Assembly (NCBI RefSeq): GCF_035989885.1
Contig: NZ_CP108518.1
Coordinates: 1,798,001 to 1,862,000 of the forward strand
Reading direction: 5' to 3'
DNA length: 64,000 bases
Source: Streptomyces sp. NBC_01232
GTDB taxonomy: Bacteria > Actinomycetota > Actinomycetes > Streptomycetales > Streptomycetaceae
The notes beneath the pieces were generated by a model. That model worked only from the letters and a program-made list of their open reading frames with translations. It ran no database searches and had not been told where the DNA came from. The translations under genes and the position numbers were made by a program. Positions within the stretch are counted from its first letter, which is position 1. Every line of letters begins with the position of its first letter. Positions 18,098 to 28,031 of this stretch are shown in pieces.

Positions 18098-20074
18098 TCA
18101 GACCTGGACGCGGTCCGCGACGACCTTGGCCAGCTTGGCCAGCGCCTCGTCCTTGGCGATGCCGTTCTCCTGCGAACCGTCGCGGTAGCGGAAGGAGACC
18201 GTGCCCGCGGCCATGTCCTCGTCGCCGACGATGATCATGAACGGCACCTTGAGCTTCTGGTGGTTGCGGATCTTCTTCTGCATGCGGTCGGAGGAGGCGT
18301 CCACCTCGACCCGCAGGCCCTGCTTCTTCGCCGCCGCGGCGAACTCCTGCAGGTACTCGACGTGCCCGTCGCCGATCGGGATGCCGACCGCCTGGACCGG
18401 GGCGAGCCACGGCGGCATGGCGCCCGCGTAGTGCTCCAGCAGCACGGCGAAGAACCGCTCGATCGAACCGAACAGCGCACGGTGGATCATGACCGGGCGC
18501 TGACGCGAGCCGTCCGGCGCGGTGTACTCGAGGTTGAAGCGCTCCGGCAGGTTGAAGTCCAGCTGCACGGTCGACATCTGCCAGGTACGGCCGATGGCGT
18601 CCTTGCACTGGACCGAGATCTTCGGACCGTAGAAGGCGGCGCCGCCCGGGTCCGGGACCAGCGGGAGGCCCTGCTTCTCGGCGACCTGCGCGAGGACCGC
18701 GGTCGCCTCCTCCCAGGCCTCGTCCGAGCCGACGAACTTCTCCGGGTCCTTGGTGGACAGCTCCAGGTAGAAGTCGGTCAGGCCGTAGTCGCGCAGCAGG
18801 TTGAGCACGAAGGTGAGGGTCGTGTCGAGCTCCTCCGCCATCTGCTCGCGGGTGCAGTAGATGTGCGCGTCGTCCTGGGTGAAGCCGCGGGCGCGGGTCA
18901 GGCCGTGGACCACACCGGACTTCTCGTACCGGTACACGGTGCCGAACTCGAAGAGGCGCAGCGGCAGTTCGCGGTAGGAGCGGCCGCGCGCGTCGAAGAT
19001 CAGGTTGTGCATCGGGCAGTTCATGGGCTTGAGGTAGTAGTCGGTACCACCGTCGAGCTGCATGGGGGGGTACATGCCCTCCGCGTACCAGTCCAGGTGG
19101 CCGCTCTTCTCGAAGAGGGCGCCCTTGGTGGCGTGCGGGGAGTAGACGAACTCGTAGCCCTCCTCCTCGTGCCGCTTGCGCGAGTAGTCCTCCATGGTCC
19201 GGCGGATGATGCCGCCGCGCGGGTGGAAGACGGCGAGGCCGGAGCCGATCTCGTCGGGGATGGAGAAGAGGTCGAGCTCGTTGCCGAGCTTGCGGTGGTC
19301 GCGCTTCTCGGCCTCGGCGAGGAAGTCGAGGTGGGCCTTCAGCTCTTCCTTGGACGGCCACGCGGTGCCGTAGATGCGCTGGAGCATCGGGTTCTTCTCG
19401 CTGCCGCGCCAGTAGGCGGCCGCGTTGCGCATGAGCTTGAAGGCCGGGATGTTCCGGGTGGTGGGCAGGTGGGGACCGCGGCAGAGGTCCTTCCAGCACA
19501 GGTCGCCGGTCTTCGCGTCCAGGTTGTCGTAGATGGTCAGCTCGCCGCCGCCCACCTCGACGTTCGCACCGTCGTCGGTGGACGCCGAGCCCTTGATGCC
19601 GATGAGCTCCAGCTTGTACGGCTCGTCGGCCAGCTCCTCGCGGGCCGCCTCGTCGGTGACGACGCGGCGGGAGAAGCGCTGGCCGCGCTTCTGGATCTCC
19701 TGCATCTTCTTCTCGATGGCCTTCAGGTCCTCCGGGGTGAAGGGCCGGGCCACGTCGAAGTCGTAGTAGAAGCCGTTCTGGACCGGCGGGCCGATGCCCA
19801 GCTTGGCCTCGGGGAACAGCTCCTGCACGGCCTGCGCCATGACGTGCGCGGTCGAGTGGCGCAGGATGTTCAGGCCGTCCTCGGAGGAGATCTCCACCGG
19901 TTCGACGGTCTCGCCGTCCTGCACCTCGTACGCGAGGTCCTTGAGCTCGCCCGCGATGCGCGCGGCGACGATGGTGCGCTCGCCGGCGAAGAGCTCCGCC
20001 GCCGTAGTGCCCGTGGCCACCACGCGCTCGTCCCGCTCGGAATCGCGTTGGATGATCACACGGACGTCTGACAC
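18098..20074 (-). CDS. thrS: Threonyl-tRNA synthetase
   Basis: A 658-residue class II aminoacyl-tRNA synthetase with a TGS domain at the N-terminus, the editing domain containing [16 protein letters not shown], the class II core ([10 protein letters not shown], the [26 protein letters not shown] motif 2 loop and [16 protein letters not shown] motif 3) and a C-terminal anticodon-binding domain. Normal length. A strong terminator follows it. No T-box is visible in the 145-nt gap upstream. Confidence 0.98.
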   Translation of the reverse strand: MSDVRVIIQRDSERDERVVATGTTAAELFAGERTIVAARIAGELKDLAYEVQDGETVEPVEISSEDGLNILRHSTAHVMAQAVQELFPEAKLGIGPPVQNGFYYDFDVARPFTPEDLKAIEKKMQEIQKRGQRFSRRVVTDEAAREELADEPYKLELIGIKGSASTDDGANVEVGGGELTIYDNLDAKTGDLCWKDLCRGPHLPTTRNIPAFKLMRNAAAYWRGSEKNPMLQRIYGTAWPSKEELKAHLDFLAEAEKRDHRKLGNELDLFSIPDEIGSGLAVFHPRGGIIRRTMEDYSRKRHEEEGYEFVYSPHATKGALFEKSGHLDWYAEGMYPPMQLDGGTDYYLKPMNCPMHNLIFDARGRSYRELPLRLFEFGTVYRYEKSGVVHGLTRARGFTQDDAHIYCTREQMAEELDTTLTFVLNLLRDYGLTDFYLELSTKDPEKFVGSDEAWEEATAVLAQVAEKQGLPLVPDPGGAAFYGPKISVQCKDAIGRTWQMSTVQLDFNLPERFNLEYTAPDGSRQRPVMIHRALFGSIERFFAVLLEHYAGAMPPWLAPVQAVGIPIGDGHVEYLQEFAAAAKKQGLRVEVDASSDRMQKKIRNHQKLKVPFMIIVGDEDMAAGTVSFRYRDGSQENGIAKDEALAKLAKVVADRVQV

Positions 20075-20219
20075 CGGTCTCTCCTGACTCAGGGGGTGCG
20101 CGGGCGAACGCCGCGCGCCTGAATCGTACCGAGCGGAGTGGCTGCGCCGCTAAACGGTTACCGGTGGGGTCCGGGCAGCGGGGCCGGGGGCGGCCCGCCG
20201 ACGCGTAACGTGGCCCGCC

Positions 20220-20723
20220 ATGCAGATACGCGCGCTGGACCTCACCGACGATGCCACCGCGGCGGCCGTGCACCGGATCGGGCGGGCCGCGTACACGGTG
20301 GAGGCCGGCCTCATCGGCTTCGACGGCATCCCGGCCCTGGGTGAGAGCCTCGCCGAAATGCGGGGCCGCGCTCTGCACTGGCTCGGCGCGTTCTCCGGGG
20401 ACGGCACGCTCGACGGCTTCCTCGCCTGGGAGGAGGAGGCCGCTGTCGTCTCCATCGACCGGCTGTGCGTGGACCCCGGGCGGTTCCGGCGGGGGGTCGG
20501 CTCGATGCTGCTGCGCCATGTCCTGGTGGAGATGTTCCCCGGACGGGCCGTCGAGGTCACGACCGGCGCCGCCAACGCTCCCGCGGTGACCCTCTACGAA
20601 CGGCTGGGCCTCACCCGCGGCCCGGACTTCTCCCCCGTGCCGGGGCTGACCATGGCCGCCTTCGGCCGGGCCGCCGCGAACGCCGCGTGCGATGGTGGAA
20701 GGGGATCTTCCGACCGGGTGTGA
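20220..20723 (+). CDS. GNAT-family N-acetyltransferase
   Basis: A 167-residue single GNAT domain. Acetyl-CoA-binding motif A reads RLCVDPGRFRRGVGSMLLRH (Q/R-x-x-G-x-G/A variant) and motif B includes NAPAVTLYERLGL. Substrate unknown. Divergent from thrS; the next gene starts 10 nt after its stop, so the two may be co-transcribed. Confidence 0.87.
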   Translation: MQIRALDLTDDATAAAVHRIGRAAYTVEAGLIGFDGIPALGESLAEMRGRALHWLGAFSGDGTLDGFLAWEEEAAVVSIDRLCVDPGRFRRGVGSMLLRHVLVEMFPGRAVEVTTGAANAPAVTLYERLGLTRGPDFSPVPGLTMAAFGRAAANAACDGGRGSSDRV

Positions 20724-20733
20724 GGTGACTCCT

Positions 20734-21234
20734 GTGGGACTGACCAGGAACGCGGCCGCCCTGGGCGCCGCGACGGCCGTGCTGGCGGGCGGACTGCTCT
20801 TCGGCGCCACCGCCACGGCGGCGCCCGCTGCGGCGTGCAGCGGAGAGCAGCTCTCGGCGACCGGCGCGGACCGGACGGACTCCACACGGGTGCGGTTCAC
20901 GGTGGTCAACGAGGGGCCGGCGTGCGAGCTGCGCGGCTTCCCGACGGTGGCCCTCGCGGGCCAGGGCTCACCGGAACGGAACGCGCCGCTGCGCGTCGTC
21001 CCCCGGGGCGAGGCCCGGCCGGTGCTGCTGGCCGCGGGCGGATCCGCCTCGACGCTCCTGACCTTCACCCCGGTCCTCGGCGAGGCGGACGGCTACTGCG
21101 CCTCCGGGGCCGATCCGACCGTCGCCCCCTCGCTGGTGGTGGGCGTAGCGGGCACGGGCTTCCAGGTGGCCCCGTCCGACGGCGGCGAATTCGCCCTCTG
21201 CGGCACCACAGTCCGGGCCACCGCCTTCCGCTAG
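20734..21234 (+). CDS. Secreted DUF4232 protein
   Basis: A 166-residue exported protein from GTG 20734 (GAGGTG 7 nt upstream). A signal peptide spans about residues 1-33 (hydrophobic GAATAVLAGGLLFGATATAAPA). The mature part has the DUF4232 pattern: VRFTVVNEGPACELRGFPTVAL, two further cysteines and a Ser/Thr-rich beta-sandwich composition. Function unknown. Confidence 0.85.
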   Translation: MGLTRNAAALGAATAVLAGGLLFGATATAAPAAACSGEQLSATGADRTDSTRVRFTVVNEGPACELRGFPTVALAGQGSPERNAPLRVVPRGEARPVLLAAGGSASTLLTFTPVLGEADGYCASGADPTVAPSLVVGVAGTGFQVAPSDGGEFALCGTTVRATAFR

Positions 21235-21249
21235 GCGGTCCCTTTCGTT

Positions 21250-22455
21250 TCAGTCGTCCGAGGGCAGGACGTCCTCGGGGTCGAAGGACGCGTCCAGCGA
21301 CTTCATCAGCCGGTCCCGCTCGACCTCGTCCAGCGGGACCGGTGTCACGTCCGCCGCGTCGGCGAGCCGCCGGAATCCGCCCCGGCGTTGCAGCCGGCCG
21401 GTGACTCGGACCGGCAGGCCCACCAGGTGGGCGTGGCCCGCGATGCGGTACGACTCCTCGTCGAGCGCCGCCCGGACGTACGGGACCTCCGCCCCGGCCA
21501 GCACCCGCAGCCGAACCGTTCCCCCTCCCCCGGCGGCCTTTCGCCGCATCCGCACCACGGCCCCCGCGAGCCGGACCGGTACGGCGGGTTCCGCGCGTGT
21601 GTAGCGGGCCGCGGCCTCCCGCAGGACGGGGAGGTCGCCCGGTGAGAACTCCACCGGCTCGGGGCGGGCCGCGCAGCCCGCCGGGACCCCCGCCGCGGGT
21701 GCCCAGGCCAGCGCGATCCGGGCTCCTTCCGAGCCCCGGACCAGGGCGACGAGTGCCTCGGCGAGTTCCCGGCTGACGCCGGCGGCCACCGCCGCGTCGA
21801 AGGCCTCCATGCCGCCGGTGGCCCGCTGGTAGTCCACCGCCTCACGGGTCGCGTGCAGGGCGTGGTGCAGTCGGGTCACGGGTCCCCGGCCGCCGTCCAC
21901 GGGGACGTACGCGGTCAGCCGTCGCCCGCCCGGGGAGGGTCCGACCAGGACCCCGTCCAGGGTGCGCTCGGCCTGCGCCTGGTGCCGGGCCCCGTAGTAG
22001 CCGGCCCGGGCCCGGTCGGCGAGGGCGGCCGCGAGAAGCAGCCGGCGGGCGGCGGAGCGCAGCTGTTCCTGTACGGGCCAGGCGGCCTCGCCCCGGAAGC
22101 CGTAGGGCCCTTCGGGTATCTCCCGCTCCCAGCGGATCTCGTCGCTGGGCACGCTCAGCCCGAGGAGCACCTCGCGCGCCGAGGGCAGCCCGCCGTGGGC
22201 CAGGGCGGTGAGCGCCTCCTCCAGGAGGTCCGTGCAGTCGGGGAAGGTGCGGCTCTCGGGGACGAGCAGGCTGGTGCCGGAGCGCCCGGGCGGGCTCCAG
22301 CGCCCGTACCTGCCGGCCGCGCCGCCCCGGCGCAGCCACCCGTGCCGGTGCAGCAGCGCCCCCAGGACCTGCGGGTCGACGTGTGCGGGATCGGGGCCGC
22401 CCGGGGTGTACGGCGGGGACGGGAGCGGTTGGAGGTGCGGTGAGTGCAGGTTCAT
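21250..22455 (-). CDS. Hypothetical protein with C-terminal OB-like domain, partner of the DUF4365 gene
   Basis: A 401-residue protein of unknown function. The N-terminal region has Pro-rich segments; the central region is helical; residues about 310-390 (PVRLAGAVVRMRRKA ... LVGLPVRVTGRLQRRGGFRRL) look like a small beta-barrel domain found at the end of many actinobacterial proteins. Its ATG shares one base with the stop of the DUF4365 gene (TGATG), so the two are translationally coupled and likely act together. Confidence 0.75.
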   Translation of the reverse strand: MNLHSPHLQPLPSPPYTPGGPDPAHVDPQVLGALLHRHGWLRRGGAAGRYGRWSPPGRSGTSLLVPESRTFPDCTDLLEEALTALAHGGLPSAREVLLGLSVPSDEIRWEREIPEGPYGFRGEAAWPVQEQLRSAARRLLLAAALADRARAGYYGARHQAQAERTLDGVLVGPSPGGRRLTAYVPVDGGRGPVTRLHHALHATREAVDYQRATGGMEAFDAAVAAGVSRELAEALVALVRGSEGARIALAWAPAAGVPAGCAARPEPVEFSPGDLPVLREAAARYTRAEPAVPVRLAGAVVRMRRKAAGGGGTVRLRVLAGAEVPYVRAALDEESYRIAGHAHLVGLPVRVTGRLQRRGGFRRLADAADVTPVPLDEVERDRLMKSLDASFDPEDVLPSDD

Positions 22456-23033
22456 CAGGGTGTCCCTCCCGACCCGACCCGGGTCATGATCTCGCACAGC
22501 GCCCGGTCGTCGAAGATCCGCGTGGTGGGGATCCGTACGGTGGTGCGGCGCCGGCCGGTCACGGGGTGTCCGGCGAGGTTGGTCCAGTAGCAGCAGTGCC
22601 TCAGGTCGAGCCGGTCGTGCCCGGCGGCGAGCCACTGGTCGCGCTCCCTCGGTACGAGCATCACGACGAGGATCTTGTGGACGGTGACGGGCGTCCGGGC
22701 CAGCTTCACCAGGTGCTCGTTGTCGAGGGTGAAGCCGAAGGTGGCCCCGGCCGGCCGGGGCGGTATCTGGTAGGTCGCCTTGAGCTGCACCTTGATGGTG
22801 ACCTCGTCGTCGACGACGTGTTCCGGTGCCCCGTGCGAGACGTGCCAGTCGATGCCGTTGTCGGGGAAGGGCTGGGAGAGCGAGCACCCCGCGGCGGCCG
22901 CGACGGCGTGCAGGTATCCCACCTGGAGGGTCTCCATGCAGGCGGTGGTGGCGAGCGTGCCGCGCAGGGAGCCGGTCCGCGGACCCGTCCCCTCCTGCAG
23001 CACCCCGCTCGGTTCGGGCTGTGTGAGCGCCAT
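22455..23033 (-). CDS. DUF4365 protein, PD-(D/E)XK nuclease-like
   Basis: A 192-residue DUF4365 protein. The spacing D...QxK in NGIDWHVSHG and TIKVQLKATYQ fits the catalytic core of PD-(D/E)XK nucleases, with a Gln replacing the usual Asp/Glu of ExK as in several restriction-like families. ATG 23033 is preferred because GGGGAG precedes it by about 6 nt; longer readings lack support. Coupled with the downstream 401-residue protein. Nuclease activity is an inference. Confidence 0.78.
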   Translation of the reverse strand: MALTQPEPSGVLQEGTGPRTGSLRGTLATTACMETLQVGYLHAVAAAAGCSLSQPFPDNGIDWHVSHGAPEHVVDDEVTIKVQLKATYQIPPRPAGATFGFTLDNEHLVKLARTPVTVHKILVVMLVPRERDQWLAAGHDRLDLRHCCYWTNLAGHPVTGRRRTTVRIPTTRIFDDRALCEIMTRVGSGGTP

Positions 23034-23235
23034 GGCCGGCTCCCCATGCCTTGCGGGCTCTGCCGCGAGCGGTGCTGGGTGACGACCGGTCATGCGTACG
23101 GTCCCCCAAAGAAGTTGTCTCCGTACCCGGCTGCCCGCAAACGGCGTACGGGGCAAACAGCCCGGGTATCACCGATGCGGCGGGGGTGGTGTGTTCAGGA
23201 AGCGCCACCAGCCGCTCGGGGACGAGGAGTTCGCC

Positions 23236-23961
23236 ATGACACGCTGGTACGAGGGCCCGCTGGCCGCATTCGACACGGAGACCACCGGGGTGGACGTCGA
23301 GCAGGACCGGATCGTGTCCGCCGCGCTCGTCGTCCAGGAGTGTGCGGGCGGCCGGGTCCGCACCACGCGGTGGCTGGTCAATCCCGGTGTGCCGGTGCCG
23401 CCGGGCGCCACGGAAGTGCACGGGCTGACCGACGAGCACCTGCAGCGCCACGGGCGCTGGCCGGCACCGGTGGTGGAGGAGATAGCCCGGGCGCTCGGGG
23501 AGCAGCAGGTGGCGGGCCGTCCGGTGGTGGTGATGAACGCTCCGTTCGACCTGACGCTGCTGGACCGGGAGTTGCGCCGGCACCGGGCGTCGTCGCTGTC
23601 GCGGTATCTGGACAACCGGCCGCTGACGGTGCTGGATCCGCGGGTGCTGGACAAGCATCTGGACCGGTACCGCAAGGGCCGCCGGACGCTGACGGACCTG
23701 TGCGCGCACTACGGCATCGAGTTGGAGGGCGCGCACGACGCGGCGGCGGACGCGATGGCCTCACTGGAGCTCGTACGGGCGGTGGGGCGGCGGTTCGCGG
23801 CCCGGCTGGAGCGCCTGTCGCCCGCCGAGCTGCACACGCTGCAGGCCGTGTGGCACGCGGCGCAGGCGCGCGGTCTGCAGGCGTGGTTCGCGCGCCAGGG
23901 GACGCCCGAGCCGGTGGATCCGCACTGGCCGCTGCGGCCGGACCTGTCGACCGCAGCGTAG
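23236..23961 (+). CDS. DnaQ-like 3'-5' exonuclease domain protein
   Basis: A 241-residue DEDDh exonuclease. Motif Exo I is FDTETTGVD near the N-terminus, Exo II is NAPFDLTLLD, and Exo III is HDAAADAMAS (His-x4-Asp). It resembles the epsilon proofreading family but stands alone, without polymerase genes nearby, so repair or RNA trimming are equally possible. Divergent from the DUF4365 pair across 200 nt. Confidence 0.92.
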   Translation: MTRWYEGPLAAFDTETTGVDVEQDRIVSAALVVQECAGGRVRTTRWLVNPGVPVPPGATEVHGLTDEHLQRHGRWPAPVVEEIARALGEQQVAGRPVVVMNAPFDLTLLDRELRRHRASSLSRYLDNRPLTVLDPRVLDKHLDRYRKGRRTLTDLCAHYGIELEGAHDAAADAMASLELVRAVGRRFAARLERLSPAELHTLQAVWHAAQARGLQAWFARQGTPEPVDPHWPLRPDLSTAA

Positions 23962-24022
23962 GACGACACGGGCCCGGACATGCGGAAGGCCGGTCCGTCT
24001 GTGACGGACCGGCCTGTCCCGG

Positions 24023-24094
24023 TGGGCGATACTGGGATCGAACCAGTGACCCCTTCGGTGTGAACGAAGTGCTCTCCCGCTGAGCTAATCGCCC
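24023..24094 (-). tRNA. tRNA-Val (CAC)
   Basis: A 72-nt cloverleaf on the minus strand: acceptor GGGCGAT paired with ATCGCCC, anticodon loop TTCACAC giving CAC, T-loop TTCGATC. No CCA encoded. Confidence 0.95.
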
Positions 24095-24245
24095 GGGAAC
24101 GGACTGAACAATACAGAAGGCTCGGGGCTGGTTCAAACCGCTTCCCCGGCGGGGGACCGCCGGGCGCAGCTCACGTACCTACTCAGGGCACATCTGAGTA
24201 CGCACACCCATGTCCTGACTGCGTGACCGGCGCCACACTCCCCAT

Positions 24246-26588
24246 ATGAACACCCCTATGCCGCCCGCCGAAGAGCTGGCGCTCATCGACCGCGAGCTGG
24301 CTCAACTCGATGCCCGGCGGCTCTATTTGCTGGGCCGCCGGGACTGGCTGCTGCGCCTGTTGCAGCAGGCCGGGCCCGCGCCCGCCCCGGTCCGCTGGGG
24401 CCCCGCCGCGTCCTCCGCACCCACCACCGGGCCGGCGAAGGACGCCTCGGCCCCGAGCGCGCAGAACGTGCTGCTCGTCCTGGGCGCCGTGCTGCTGGCC
24501 GTCGCCGCGCTCGCGTTCACGCTGGTCAGCTGGGGGTCCATGGGGATCGCCGGGCGCTCGGCGGTACTGGTCGTCGTGACGGCGGCGGCGCTGGGCGCGC
24601 CCGTGCTGCTGCTGCGCCGCGGGCTGCGGTCGACGGCGGAGTCGGTCGCCGCGGTCGGCCTGCTGCTGACGGTGCTCGACGCGTACGCGCTGTACGCGGT
24701 CGGCATGCCGGAGCTCGACGGCACCGGCTACGCGGCCGGGGCGGCGGCCGTGCTGGCGGCGGCCTGGGCCGGGTACGGCGCGGGCCTGCGCAAGCTGCGG
24801 CTCCCGTTGCCGGCGGCGCTGCTGGCGGCGCAGTTCCCGCTGCCGCTGGCGGCGCTGGCCGGTCAGCCGGGGCCGCTGGAGCTCGGCTGGGCGCTGCTGG
24901 CGACGGCGGCACTGGATGCGGCGCTCGCGCTGCGGGTGAAGGCGGCGGCGGTTCCGGCGGCCGTCATGGGCGCGGGTGCGCTGCTGATCGGCGTGGCGCG
25001 GTCGTGGTCGGCCGATTCGGCGGCGCAGGCGGTGGCCCCCGCGGCGCTGCTGCTGGCGGGCGCGGCCCTCGCGGTGGCGGTGGCCTGGCGTGAGCCGCGC
25101 GCCTCGGCCGGGGCGCTGGTGGGCGGCCTGGCGTCGGTGGTCGCTCTGGGCGGGCCGGCCCGGCCGGGCCTGGACCCGGCCTGGGTGGTGCTGGTGCACC
25201 TGCTGCTGGCGCTGCCGCTGCTGGCGGCGGTACGGGCCTCCGCGCTCCCGGCGGCGGTCCGGCGCGGGCTCGCCCGGGGCGGCGCAGTGGCGGCGTCCGT
25301 GGCGGCGCTGGCGGCGGGTTCCGCGGTGGCTCTGACGCTGCCGGCCCGGGTGCGGGTGCTGGCCGAGGTCTGGGCGTCGACGACCCCGGACCGGGAACCG
25401 TACGGGCCGGGGGCGGCGGTCACTCTGACCCTGCTGATCTCCGCGGGTGCGGCCTGGTGGCTGTCGCGGGCGCTGTCGCGGCCGGAGCCGTTGGTGGTGG
25501 CGGTGGTCCTGGCGTGGGCGGGGCTGTTCACGGCTCCGGAGCTGCTCGGGTTCCCGGTGGCGGCGGTGTTCGCCGCGCAGCTCGTGGTGACGGGTGCGGC
25601 GGGGCTCCTGGCCCTGCGCTCGCCGGTGCTCGGGGCCCGGATCGCGGCGGCGGTGTGCGCGGCGGCCGGGGCCGCGAACGTGTCCCTGGGCGCGCTGGAC
25701 GGCCGGGCGGCGACCTTCGCTGTGTGGGGGCTGCTCGGTGCGGGCTGTGCGGCGGGAGCGGCGTACGGGGCGGCTCCGCGGGCCGTCCGGGCCGGGGCGG
25801 CCGTGTGCGCGGTCGGATACGCCACGGGCGTGCTGGTGGCCGCGGGCGCGGTGACGGACCTGGCGGTGGTGTGGTGGTCCCTCCCGGTGCTCGCGGTGCC
25901 GGCGCTGGTGGCGGCGCTCGGACCGCGGCTGGGTGAGGTGCGGCTGCCGGCCGAGATCGCGGCGGGTGCGGCGGGCGGGCTGGCGGTGGCCCTGTCGGCC
26001 GGGCTGCCGGGCACGCTGGCGCTGGTGCTCGCGCTGGCCGGGGTGATCTGTGCGGGGGCCGCGGTACGGCCGGAACGGCGGGTTCTGGGCTGGGCCGCGG
26101 GTGCGCTGTTCGCGGCGGCGACCTGGGTGCGGCTGGCCGAGGCCGGGGTCACCGCGCCGGAGGCCTACACGCTGCCGGTGACGGTGCCGGCCCTCGTGGT
26201 GGGTCTCCTGCGGCGGCGCCGGGACCCGCAGGCCTCGTCCTGGGCGGCGTACGGCCCGGGGCTGGCGGCGACCCTGGTGCCGAGCCTGCTGGTGGCCCTG
26301 GAGGACCGGAACTGGGTGCGCCCGCTGCTGCTGGGGCTGGCCGCGCTGGCCCTGACCCTGATCGGCGCCCAGCGGCGGCTGCAGGCCCCGCTGCTGCTGG
26401 GCGGCGCGGTGCTGGCGGTGGTGGCGGTGCACGAGCTCGCCCCGTACGTGGTCCAGGTCGCGGGTGCGCTCCCGCGCTGGGTGCTGCCGGCCCTGGCGGG
26501 TCTGCTGCTGCTGGCGGTGGGGGCGACGTACGAGCGGCGGCTGCGGGACGCCCGCCGCCTGCGGGACGCGATCGGCCGGCTGCGGTGA
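24246..26588 (+). CDS. Large polytopic membrane protein, SCO7613 C-terminal domain type
   Basis: A 780-residue protein: a charged N-terminus (ELALIDRELAQLDARRLYLLGRRDWLL, helical) followed by about 20 or more hydrophobic helices made almost entirely of Ala, Leu, Val and Gly. This fits the actinobacterial SCO7613-type membrane protein family, whose function is unknown. Lies between two tRNA-Val(CAC) genes on the opposite strand. A terminator hairpin follows the stop. Confidence 0.85.
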   Translation: MNTPMPPAEELALIDRELAQLDARRLYLLGRRDWLLRLLQQAGPAPAPVRWGPAASSAPTTGPAKDASAPSAQNVLLVLGAVLLAVAALAFTLVSWGSMGIAGRSAVLVVVTAAALGAPVLLLRRGLRSTAESVAAVGLLLTVLDAYALYAVGMPELDGTGYAAGAAAVLAAAWAGYGAGLRKLRLPLPAALLAAQFPLPLAALAGQPGPLELGWALLATAALDAALALRVKAAAVPAAVMGAGALLIGVARSWSADSAAQAVAPAALLLAGAALAVAVAWREPRASAGALVGGLASVVALGGPARPGLDPAWVVLVHLLLALPLLAAVRASALPAAVRRGLARGGAVAASVAALAAGSAVALTLPARVRVLAEVWASTTPDREPYGPGAAVTLTLLISAGAAWWLSRALSRPEPLVVAVVLAWAGLFTAPELLGFPVAAVFAAQLVVTGAAGLLALRSPVLGARIAAAVCAAAGAANVSLGALDGRAATFAVWGLLGAGCAAGAAYGAAPRAVRAGAAVCAVGYATGVLVAAGAVTDLAVVWWSLPVLAVPALVAALGPRLGEVRLPAEIAAGAAGGLAVALSAGLPGTLALVLALAGVICAGAAVRPERRVLGWAAGALFAAATWVRLAEAGVTAPEAYTLPVTVPALVVGLLRRRRDPQASSWAAYGPGLAATLVPSLLVALEDRNWVRPLLLGLAALALTLIGAQRRLQAPLLLGGAVLAVVAVHELAPYVVQVAGALPRWVLPALAGLLLLAVGATYERRLRDARRLRDAIGRLR

Positions 26589-26595
26589 AACGCCG

Positions 26596-26628
26596 GAGGC
26601 CCGGAGACTGTGAAAGTCTCCGGGCCTC
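26596..26628. terminator. Bidirectional terminator between membrane protein gene and tRNA-Val
   Basis: A perfect 14-bp stem (26596-26609 with 26615-26628) and GTGAA loop. It lies 8 nt after the upstream stop codon and just beyond the tRNA 3' end on the other strand, so it can serve both. Confidence 0.85.
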
Positions 26629-26637
26629 GGGTCCGGG

Positions 26638-26709
26638 TGGGCGATACTGGGTTCGAACCAGTGACCCCTTCGGTGTGAACGAAGTGCTCTCCCACTGAGC
26701 TAATCGCCC
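26638..26709 (-). tRNA. tRNA-Val (CAC), second copy
   Basis: 72 nt, same anticodon loop as the copy at 24023-24094 and the same acceptor stem. It differs at the D-arm (AGTGGGAG for AGCGGGAG) and one T-loop base (TTCGAAC for TTCGATC). Confidence 0.95.
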
Positions 26710-26755
26710 GGACGCACCGCAAACATTACCGCATGTCAGCGGTGCTCCTTGACCA

Positions 26756-27238
26756 TCACTGGTCCTTGAGGCTCCAGGGCAGGACGAGCCCGTACTTCCA
26801 CAGGTAGAAGCCGATCAGCGCGCCCGCGATGACGAGGCCCACGCTGGTCAGGATGATGTTGCGGCGGCGGACCTTCGGGTCGAGCGCCTTCTGCGCGGCC
26901 TCGGTGACCTTCCGCTTCGTCCAGCGCAGCACGAGGTGCGCCCAGGCGAACTCGGTGGCCCAGATCGCCAGGCCCGCGAAGATCGCGACCCAGCCGGGGC
27001 CGGGCAGCACGAGCATCGCGACACCGGCGCCGATCACTGCGAGGCCGACGATGAAGACGCCGACCTGCCAGCTCAGGTGCAGGCTCCTGCTCCGCTTGAT
27101 GAAGGCCGGGGCCTTCGATACGTGCGGCGTCTCCTCGGACGCCTCGGCGGCTGCTTCCGCGCCGGATCCCGTGGCGGGTCCCGTGGTGGATTCGTCGGCG
27201 GCGGACTCGTGCGTCCCGCGGTCACTCCCCGTATTCAT
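26756..27238 (-). CDS. TIGR02611-type membrane protein (PGPGW motif)
   Basis: A 160-residue protein: an acidic disordered N-terminus of about 45 residues, then three predicted helices with the family motif LVLPGPGWVAIFAGLAIWATEF. Members are small actinobacterial membrane proteins of unknown function. Divergent from ssgB. Confidence 0.88.
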   Translation of the reverse strand: MNTGSDRGTHESAADESTTGPATGSGAEAAAEASEETPHVSKAPAFIKRSRSLHLSWQVGVFIVGLAVIGAGVAMLVLPGPGWVAIFAGLAIWATEFAWAHLVLRWTKRKVTEAAQKALDPKVRRRNIILTSVGLVIAGALIGFYLWKYGLVLPWSLKDQ

Positions 27239-27330
27239 GAGTCCGAATCTACCGGAGCTCGATGCACACGTGAATGCAGGTTTGGATCCGCCGTCCGAGG
27301 GACCCAGAGGTCCGCAAAACGGTCAGAGGG

Positions 27331-27354
27331 GTTTACAACGGCACCGTAGGTGGC
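27331..27354 (+). promoter_or_regulatory. Possible sigma-H-type promoter of ssgB
   Basis: GTTT at 27331-27334, 14 nt spacer, then GGTGGC at 27349-27354, loosely fitting the GTTT-N14-16-GGGTAY pattern of SigB/SigH-type promoters. ssgB of S. coelicolor is known to be sigma-H dependent; the match here is weak at the -10. Confidence 0.3.
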
Positions 27355-27415
27355 ATGTCGATTTCGCCGACGTGCGAATCCCCGAGCGCACACTGAGCGA
27401 AAGGCCCTGGCGCTT

Positions 27416-27829
27416 ATGAACACCACGGTCAGCTGCGAGCTGCACCTGCGCCTCGTTGTGTCGAGCGAGTCCTCACTGCCTGTTCCCGCGGGCCTGCGGT
27501 ATGACACGGCCGACCCCTACGCCGTGCACGCCACCTTCCACACCGGCGCCGAGGAGACGGTCGAATGGGTATTCGCCCGCGACCTCCTCGCGGAGGGTCT
27601 CCACCGGCCCACCGGTACCGGCGACGTCCGCGTCTGGCCGTCCCGCAGCCACGGTCAGGGCGTCGTCTGCATCGCCCTGAGCTCACCGGAGGGAGAAGCA
27701 CTGCTCGAAGCACCCGCCCGAGCACTCGAGTCGTTCCTCAAGCGGACGGACGCCGCGGTCCCACCCGGGACCGAGCACCGGCACTTCGACCTCGACAAGG
27801 AGCTCTCCCACATCCTGGCCGAAAGCTGA
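27416..27829 (+). CDS. ssgB: SsgB, sporulation-specific cell division regulator
   Basis: A 137-residue SsgA-like protein matching SsgB along its whole length (MNTTVSCELHLRLVV ... FDLDKELSHILAES). SsgB localises with SsgA to future septation sites in aerial hyphae and recruits FtsZ, so it is diagnostic for sporulating streptomycetes. GAAAGG precedes ATG 27416. The 177-nt upstream region is shared with the divergent TIGR02611 gene. Confidence 0.97.
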   Translation: MNTTVSCELHLRLVVSSESSLPVPAGLRYDTADPYAVHATFHTGAEETVEWVFARDLLAEGLHRPTGTGDVRVWPSRSHGQGVVCIALSSPEGEALLEAPARALESFLKRTDAAVPPGTEHRHFDLDKELSHILAES

Positions 27830-28031
27830 GCCAGGCCTACAGCCGCTCGACACCGTCCGACTCGGGGCGACGGTGCAGTGCGGCCGACAACCACATACGG
27901 CAGTGCCGGCGCTGTTCCCGCGGAAGCCATCCGCGAGGACGGCGCCGGTGTGCTGCGACGGGACCCGCTATTGTCGGGCGGCAGCGGCGGCGCCTCCCGT
28001 CGCCGCAGGCCCGGCCCCCTAGGGAGACCCC

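Noticed and set aside
20075..20219. T-box leader for thrS
   Set aside because: The gap is only 145 nt and has no T-box sequence; actinobacterial T-boxes are known mainly for ileS.
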